Source: Komagataeibacter swingsii | GTDB taxonomy: Bacteria > Pseudomonadota > Alphaproteobacteria > Acetobacterales > Acetobacteraceae | Direction of reading: 5' to 3' | Length of the DNA: 48,226 nucleotides | NCBI RefSeq assembly: GCF_003207895.1 | Contig: NZ_NKUB01000020.1 | Span: 1-48,226 of the forward strand | Part shown: one piece after another, positions 43,701-48,226 of the stretch | Position numbering within the stretch: position 1 is the first letter of the stretch | How the letters are laid out: each line of letters begins with the position of its first letter | Program-made: the position numbers and the translations under genes | The notes under the pieces: model-generated | What the model was told of the DNA's origin: nothing | Database searches by the model: none | Seen by the model: only the letters and a program-made list of their open reading frames with translations

Positions 43701-44469
43701 ACAGCCAGATTCCCTTTACAATTACAGCAATATAGCTTCGCTGCCTGCCCAGCTTCCTGAAACAGAGCGCATGCAGGCGCTCAAGCCTGCCCTGGACGGC
43801 GCCAAAGCTGTCCTGGCCGTATCAGAACCGTTTGCCGCGCTATATCGCAGTTGTGGCGTGCCCCATGTCATGACGGTTGAAAACGGTCTCTCTGCGTTTC
43901 CTGATCCCTGTGAAAAAAGCATTTCCCCGACCGGCCGGGTGCGACTGGCGCTGATTGGGGGCATGGCCCAGCACAAGGGCTTTGATCTGATCCGGGAGGT
44001 ATTAAAAACAGAACAGTTCCATAATCTGCATTTCACCGTCATTGATCTTTCACGCATGTCGGGATTCTGCCATGCGGAAGAATGGGGCACGACCCCTGTG
44101 GAAATTATCGGGAAAGTCCCGGACAGCCAGATTTCCCAACTGTATCGTCATATTGACGTGCTGCTTGCGCCTTCATGCTGGTTTGAAAGCTACGGTCTGG
44201 TAACGCGCGAGGCCCTGGCGCATAAATGCTGGGTTGTCAGTTCGGATCGCGGTGCCATCGGCCAGCCTGTTGTGGAAAACAGAAATGGTCATATCATTGA
44301 TGTTTCATCGACGGCTGGACTGAAGTCCATCTTACATAAAATCGATGCACATCCGGAAATATACACTCATCCCCCGGAATTTGAGACCAAGCTTCGCAGT
44401 GCGGCAGAACAGGGCAAAGAGCTAATAGACATTTATCGTCAGGTACTGGAAACCGGGCATGTCGTGTAA
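40723..44469 (+). CDS. Giant TPR plus double-GT4 glycosyltransferase
   Basis: A 1248-residue protein from GTG 40723. Residues 20-125 hold TPR repeats (HYAQALAYNPDQARIWIQYG). Residues 185-270 hold a FDRDYYAQK...GVDPDDL...HF module seen in other large glycosyltransferases. Residues 300-480 are helical and TPR-like. The first GT4-type domain is about 487-840 (VALFGITELEQCYFYRI; SENKWMEAAMFAIPSIVS). The second is about 850-1245 (VVHVFYAPQVIGGATRVV; FESYGLVTREAL with the E-x7-E-type donor site). It may add two sugars in succession. GC is lower than in the housekeeping genes, and it follows the GT2 gene as part of one operon. Confidence 0.87.
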   Translation: MPKALKIRNLLLRPHSTIKALKAVSAARAAARQHDWKTAREHYAQALAYNPDQARIWIQYGHALGHMGQASEAMQAYARGTAMVPSADSFLQLGRSYKILGMREAAIEAFRKSLALDPANKDSRLELIALGGAVMTKKTIDFTPDAKFLKKNYNIDIESDAISEKDRKAFERKGIYLNLSHFLHTHGLTTDFLTLFDRDYYAQKHKITGVDPDDLMFNSLKHFTTTGVRNQFAVRKGMEFEPAFYQENYGLPDMSGEDIYRYWLNQGIMHGHAPNSTVWMALRKALEYGESDGGVANLIDNLEQSTVIAALVRGDMLQGIRPTARTAFLFQMGAEYLFDKGDGKSAALLLERLLDVFPHHEEALLLYAEYQITLEQYLLAKWCLEKLGKDTRHGYRFRLGMAKCALGLVHHDEAYDDVLQLIRDYPAIASLRDLRWKIAEIYFHAAMRSYQDQAHMERRADGIRTLDRYCAVVTQDSGAEILPPRPIRSVALFGITELEQCYFYRILQKEEQIKAAGFDVAFYDANRDHEKFVADINRFDAVIFYRVFASPSIIRAVEAARVAGLITFYEIDDLLFQSQHYPDPYETYAGQITYAQHIREGMGPPLTLGVLRMCDYAIASTAVLAEAMQPYVRQKKAFLHQNAMGADHERYLTYKPPEADNDVITIFYGSGTRAHKQDFLELLEPALLEIARRHGARVRFVILGWLPLSDTFRKEAGDRLTLSEPIWDIHQYWSLLSQADINLAVLKRSPHTDAKSENKWMEAAMFAIPSIVSRTPAYEAAIEDGRTGIMCSTTGEWTDALDLLVSDNRLRRQIGLNAQAEVHEKYSLSRKAENIKTIFNTVSPPVVADTRKRLLVVHVFYAPQVIGGATRVVHDNVMYMKQNYGNEFNIDVVCVIDGAEKEYEIETYAWEGVRVKAVTRSHRGEGIVPYHDRKMGDIFSATLKEFQPDIIHFHCIQRLTVSVVDVAREANIPYVITVHDSWWISDEQFIDEKQPDSLYNYSNIASLPAQLPETERMQALKPALDGAKAVLAVSEPFAALYRSCGVPHVMTVENGLSAFPDPCEKSISPTGRVRLALIGGMAQHKGFDLIREVLKTEQFHNLHFTVIDLSRMSGFCHAEEWGTTPVEIIGKVPDSQISQLYRHIDVLLAPSCWFESYGLVTREALAHKCWVVSSDRGAIGQPVVENRNGHIIDVSSTAGLKSILHKIDAHPEIYTHPPEFETKLRSAAEQGKELIDIYRQVLETGHVV

Positions 44470-45036
44470 AAATGCAACCGGTTCATCCATACTTCTGTCA
44501 CAACTGACGTGTCTTGGTTCAGGCGTATAGCCAGAACATGACACCTGCCGCGACTGATCGCCCGCCATGTCGCCTGCCCAATACTCTTTCAGGAAGCCAA
44601 CATGCGGGTGTCTGACATGATGCATCCTGAACCGTCCGGCGCATCTTTTGACCATGACTGTGATGACATTTCCGCCGCCCTGCCCCGATCTCGCCTCCAC
44701 GTGGTAACCAAATTTACGGTTGCAAATCTGCGCCGCCAGCGCCTGTTTCATGCATCCAGCAAGCTGTCAGCAGCCGCCACGGCACGATAGGCCAGAAGCA
44801 GGTCACGGACAGTGTCCGGAATGGACGGTTTCTGATATCGGGCCATCATTGTTCGCCCCGCCCACACCTCAATGGGAAGACAGAGCACCGAAACAGATTG
44901 CCGGACAAGGAACCCGAAGGCATACTTCCACCTTCCTTGTCATCACGCCCGACACAAGCCATAAAACCCGGACACCCTTCTTTTGCGCGGCAACGAAAGG
45001 GGGTAGCAGTAGCTTTCGATATAAATGAGGCGCCAA
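44470..45036. other. Gene-poor stretch between GT4 and GT9 genes
   Basis: About 570 bp. The only plausible coding piece is a minus-strand frame at 44748-44849 reading MARYQKPSIPDTVRDLLLAY and ending LLDA, 33 codons, which looks like the cut-off start of a longer gene. Its continuation is scattered over other frames. I recognise no family. The rest probably holds the promoter of the GT9 gene and decayed DNA. Confidence 0.4.
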
Positions 45037-46758
45037 ATGTTAAAGAAAAAAAAACTTCGTAGTACGCAATACTACCGTATGCATTCCGCCCCAGGGAAAG
45101 CGCTTGATAATTTCAATAAGAAAACCAAAAATCATATATTTAAAAAAATTATAAATAAATTACAGTTTGGATTATTGCCTACAGTTTTCCCATTTTTTAG
45201 AATTCACGTCATTCAATGTGGCAATATTTTATCGAAAAACAAAACACCTGTTTTATTGGGCATTGTCGCGGTTCGTGCCATCATTTCCATTCCAGGAACC
45301 GTTACAATTGCCAATATAAGAAAAAAAGATTCTGGAGCAATAATTGGCCGAGCTGTTCCCAAGCATATTGGTTCCGAAAATGGCATTAATATATGGTCAG
45401 CGAATATATGGATAGATAGTGGCATTATTGAAAAAAAAGAAGGAATAAAGCTGGCCCTTGAATTCAGGCATCATGAAAAACTTGTGTCTGAAAAGGAGCT
45501 GACAGTTGATGTTATTAGAGAAAATGATTTACCAGCTTATTTTATAGAGGATTTCAAACGCTCTGATTCCTACACGCCATCAAATGATAATCCATCAGAA
45601 AACCCTGTTACAACAGTATCCTCCAGACCTGCAATGATAAGGAATCCGGGAACAGGTATATTTTCAACCCCCATTAAATCAATAATACTACTAAGAATAG
45701 ACCAGCTTGGAGATGTCATGTCATCTCTTCCAAGTGTACTTTATATAAAACGCATGTTCCCTGATGCGCATATCACGACCTTGACCCAGAGCAATGTAAT
45801 TCCGATCATTGAAGCATCAGGAATTGCAGATGAAACCTTGCCCATCAGCTTAAATTTTCATGCTGAAAGTGAAAGCCGGTTTATAACAGATGACGAAAAA
45901 GAAAAAATAAAAGAAATATTTTCAGATCGCCATTATGATCTGGCAATTGATCTATCACCGGTCGATGATAGCCGCCCGCTTTTGCAACTTTTTTCCGCAC
46001 ATTACCGTGTAGGATTTAAACCTGAAAAATTCCGTTTTCTGGATTTTGGTATTACCGTAGATTCACATGATAAGCTGAACAGCCTATCCATTATCAGTCA
46101 TGCCAGCCACATTGCCATGCTTATTAATGCATTGGCTCAGGCTATCAGTCCAAAGCAGGAAATCGTGCCACGCCTGCCAGTTAAAGATCATGACGAAAAT
46201 TCCATTTTTTATAAATACAGAATAACAAAAAACAAATATATGGTTATTCATACCGGCGCTCGACACGCCATGAATAAATGGAAAACAGAAAATTTTATCA
46301 ATCTTGCTGAAAAAATACATTCAAATACTGGTATGAGAATTGTCATTTTTTTTGATGATGAGTCAGAAATAAAAAAATTAGGGAATGTGGATCATCTTCC
46401 TTTTGTCATGCTTAGCAACTTAACAATTACACAGTTTGATGCAATCGTATCCAATTCATTATTGATGATTTCAAACGATACAGGCCCCAAACATCTTGCT
46501 GCGGTCCGTGGCATAGAAACAATCAGCATTCATCTCGCACGTCTGAACTGGCAGGAATGGGGACAGAATCAAAGAGGCGTTATCGTGACCAAACCTGTTC
46601 CCTGTGCTGGATGCATCATAAACAATGATCTGGATTCATGCGATGCAGATACGATATGTATTAAAAGCATAACAGTAGATGATGTCTATCGTGCGTTCCT
46701 GCAATGTTTTGAAAGGGTTTCTGCCCATTTATCCAATGGAAGGGAGAATTTATCATAA
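45037..46758 (+). CDS. GT9 (heptosyltransferase-like) glycosyltransferase with N-terminal extension
   Basis: A 573-residue protein. ATG 45037 follows TGAGG at a good distance; 45025 is an alternative. Residues 213-565 are GT9: ILLRIDQLGDVMSSLP, IHTGARHAMNKWKTENF near 403 and SNDTGPKHLAAVRG near 478 (donor-site loop), plus a late Cys cluster (PCAGCII...DSCDADTIC) as in heptosyltransferases. The first 210 residues are not recognised. The gene is strikingly AT-rich and full of lysine, asparagine and isoleucine codons, unlike its neighbours, so it was probably acquired. GT9 enzymes use ADP-heptose or similar donors, which HldE could help supply. Confidence 0.88.
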   Translation: MLKKKKLRSTQYYRMHSAPGKALDNFNKKTKNHIFKKIINKLQFGLLPTVFPFFRIHVIQCGNILSKNKTPVLLGIVAVRAIISIPGTVTIANIRKKDSGAIIGRAVPKHIGSENGINIWSANIWIDSGIIEKKEGIKLALEFRHHEKLVSEKELTVDVIRENDLPAYFIEDFKRSDSYTPSNDNPSENPVTTVSSRPAMIRNPGTGIFSTPIKSIILLRIDQLGDVMSSLPSVLYIKRMFPDAHITTLTQSNVIPIIEASGIADETLPISLNFHAESESRFITDDEKEKIKEIFSDRHYDLAIDLSPVDDSRPLLQLFSAHYRVGFKPEKFRFLDFGITVDSHDKLNSLSIISHASHIAMLINALAQAISPKQEIVPRLPVKDHDENSIFYKYRITKNKYMVIHTGARHAMNKWKTENFINLAEKIHSNTGMRIVIFFDDESEIKKLGNVDHLPFVMLSNLTITQFDAIVSNSLLMISNDTGPKHLAAVRGIETISIHLARLNWQEWGQNQRGVIVTKPVPCAGCIINNDLDSCDADTICIKSITVDDVYRAFLQCFERVSAHLSNGRENLS

Positions 46759-46940
46759 GGCACATTCCCAAACATTGCGATCAATAATTTATGGAAGGAG
46801 CAGTTATCACATGGAGACTGGGCGGCATCTCGTTACATTACTGATCTGCTTCCCTTGAAGGAAAAAATCGACCAGCAGGATTACGCGATTTCGACAGACG
46901 AAACTGAAATAACCCATTCGTCGGAACCGATCGCTGTGCT

Positions 46941-47030
46941 GACCAGTTTCATGGAATTAGCGATGAGGAATGGAAGCGCATAGCCCCTGATACCACCTGC
47001 GAACCGGCGAGGCCGGAAACGGGCAATTGA
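46941..47030 (+). pseudogene. IS5-family transposase N-terminal fragment
   Basis: The plus-strand frame DQFHGISDEEWKRIAPDTTC then EPARPETGN, closed by TGA, matches the start of IS5/IS427-type transposases (I-S-D-E-E-W-x-R-I-A-P, then a P-x-R-P-x-T-G stretch). The catalytic middle is missing. A C-terminal fragment of the same kind follows at 47091. Confidence 0.6.
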
Positions 47031-47090
47031 TTTTCATGATATCATCAAAGCATCGTGCTATCTTGTCCGTTCAAGCTGTTGCTAGGCAAC

Positions 47091-47174
47091 TTGTGGGTAA
47101 GGCTCAAGAAATGGCGGGCTATTTCCTCACGCTACAGAAAGACTGCTGCGTCCTTCCTGTCCGCCACTCCTTGA
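47091..47174 (+). pseudogene. IS5-family transposase C-terminal fragment
   Basis: The plus-strand frame LWVRLKKWRAISSRYRKTAA then SFLSATP and a stop is the standard C-terminal end of IS5-group transposases (R-L-K-x-W-R-x-I-x-x-R-Y-x-K-T-x-x-x-F). With the N-terminal piece at 46941 it appears to be one element with its centre deleted. Its first half forms an inverted repeat with the minus-strand transposase next door. Confidence 0.65.
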
Positions 47175-47185
47175 GCCTTGCCCAC
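47093..47185. repeat. 25-bp inverted repeat joining two transposase copies
   Basis: The arms 47093-47117 and 47161-47185 match at 22 of 25 positions, around a 43-bp spacer. Both arms encode the R-L-K-[KE]-W-R part of the transposase, one on each strand. This is the junction between two oppositely oriented copies. Confidence 0.75.
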
Positions 47186-47861
47186 AGATTTTCGACCAGG
47201 TGCCGGCGTTTGTAAGCCCATTTGGGACAAGCGACTTCCGGATCATTCTTCCTTGACGGGATGACAGGACGAGATCCCCGGTCCCAGAGATATTCACGGA
47301 ATTTATGCGAGGCATATCCGCGATCACAGACGACATAGGTCGGTGGGTGTGGCAGGTCGTCGAGCAGGGAATAAGCGGATGGCAGTTCATGTGCCTGTCC
47401 GGGCGACAGTGTGAAGGACAGTGTCCTGCCATGACTGTCCGCAGCTACACAGACCTTGGTGCCAAATCCTCCACGTGAGCGGCCAAGAGCCTCACGATCC
47501 TTTCGGCGCTCTCTGTGCCCCCTTTTTTAGCCGCTCCGGCTGCCTTGTGATGGGCACGGATCACCGTGCCATCAAGAAAGACCATACCCAATTCCGGGTC
47601 CGCGCCTCTTACCTTTTCAAAGAGGCGCTGCCATACACCGAGCTTCGACCAGCGAATGAATGACTGTGCTGCAATCCACCAGGGACCAAACTCAGATGGC
47701 AAGGCAAGCCACTTCGCGCCGTTCTGATGGCGCCAGAAAATCGCGGAAATCGTCCGTCGAAGGTTCTTCGGTGGGGTCTTGCCCTTCGGACGGACTTCCT
47801 CGATCAAAGGCTCCCAGACGGAACATGTGGTATCGGAGAAGACAGACTGCATCATGCTCAT
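47119..47861 (-). mobile_element. IS5/IS427-group transposase, two frames, altered C-terminus
   Basis: Frame A runs from ATG 47861 (WEPLIEEVRPKGKTPPKNLR; GVWQRLFEKVRGADPELGMV) with the first catalytic Asp in FLDGTVIRAHHK. It ends at 47445. Frame B continues one base back, GRSRGGFGTKVCVAADSHG, with DRGYASHKFREYLW and LVENLWARLKEWR. A slippery run of six A (47523-47528) lies where a -1 frameshift would fuse the two, as usual in this group. After RLKEWR the sequence is not transposase but the antisense of the neighbouring copy, ending at 47119, so the C-terminus is abnormal and the enzyme is probably inactive. Confidence 0.8.
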
Positions 47862-47965
47862 TATAAACAGCTATGCAGTCCGTTCTGTTATTCAAGACCT
47901 AACAGGCCCTAGCAGCCTGTCGGGTTGGGGTACCCTGTGAAGAGGTGAAGTTGTAAGGTGGTGTG

Positions 47966-48226
47966 ATGAGCAGCTTCATCCCGTTTGACCGGTCTCAGCC
48001 GTATCTTCTGCCGCCTGATCTGAAGTCGTGGCTTCCGGCTGATGATATGGCGCATTTCATTTTAGCCGCCGTTGAGCGGGTTCCGATGAGTGCGTTCTGC
48101 GTGCCAGTGCGCACGGGAGGCAAGGCACAGTATCATCCGCGCCTGATGCTGGCCCTTCTGATCTTCAGCTATGCGAACGGGTTGTTTTCCTCACGCCGGA
48201 TCGAGCGGGCGACATATCGCGACATC
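47966..48226 (+). mobile_element. IS1182-like transposase, 5' part cut by window edge
   Basis: ATG 47966 follows AAGGTGGTG and the frame stays open to the right edge for 87 codons. It reads SSFIPFDRSQPYLLPPDLKS, WLPADDMAHFILAAVERV, YHPRLMLALLIFSYANG and FSSRRIERATYRDI. The Y-H-P-R-L-M-L-x-L-L-x-Y-x-Y-x-x-G pattern is the DUF772 N-terminal domain of IS1182/ISL-type transposases. The left end of the element probably lies near 47905-47930. The catalytic domain is outside the window. Confidence 0.85.

Noticed and set aside
44422-44751. 109-codon minus frame after the GT4 gene
   Set aside because: It overlaps the GT4 3' end, has no recognisable motif and mixed composition; more likely decayed DNA.

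Overview
The window looks like a chromosomal segment of an acetic acid bacterium (Acetobacteraceae, most like Komagataeibacter or Gluconacetobacter). The evidence is the high GC content, the alphaproteobacterial DksA type with one zinc-finger cysteine, a tandem pair of PAS/GGDEF/EAL genes in the pdeA-dgc order of the Komagataeibacter cdg operons that control cellulose synthesis, and several IS5-like insertion sequences. The genus is inferred from remembered family features, not from a database search.

Layout. 1-300: a 5' transposase fragment that cuts into a repeat. 300-3.2 kb: a MarR regulator divergent from a FUSC-type exporter. 3.2-6.5 kb: a periplasmic protein, then a GST-like protein and a stand-alone Rieske protein (coupled), divergent from an oxygenase catalytic protein that has no Rieske motif, then a small RMF/CrpP-like protein. 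7-10.1 kb: an outer-membrane porin and a ClC channel. 10.3-12 kb: glnK-amtB. 12.2-15 kb: a GNAT acetyltransferase and a TonB-dependent receptor. 15.4-18.4 kb: TetR, an orphan RND outer-membrane factor and dksA. 18.5-19.5 kb: tRNA-Thr(GGT) with a decayed tyrosine integrase beside it. 19.7-22.3 kb: hldE and an AGE-family epimerase. 22.5-27 kb: the c-di-GMP operon, a DosP/AxPDEA1-like phosphodiesterase followed by a diguanylate cyclase interrupted by an in-frame TAG and then a small unknown gene. 27.2-34.9 kb: PlsC, an orphan PotD-like protein, CbtA behind a cobalamin riboswitch, a periplasmic peroxiredoxin, a lytic transglycosylase, an aldo/keto reductase and an M19 dipeptidase. 35-38 kb: ahcY, a DUF3597 protein and a CorA/ZntB transporter. 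38.3-46.8 kb: three large glycosyltransferases (tandem GT2; TPR plus two GT4; AT-rich GT9), probably for a surface polysaccharide or glycoprotein. 46.8-48.2 kb: rearranged IS5 pieces and the start of an IS1182-like element.

Themes. The envelope and surface dominate: hldE supplies ADP-heptose, the three glycosyltransferases probably use activated sugars, and the c-di-GMP pair would set exopolysaccharide output. An intergenic repeat of about 80 bp, with two internal hairpins and inverted ends, occurs eight times, each time just 3' of a gene, and probably acts as a mobile terminator.

The most unusual items are the two-gene Rieske oxygenase (iron-sulfur domain and mononuclear-iron domain encoded apart and divergently), the nonsense codon in the diguanylate cyclase, the repeat/terminator family, and the cbtA leader where a 13-codon ORF stands in the place usually held by cbtB.
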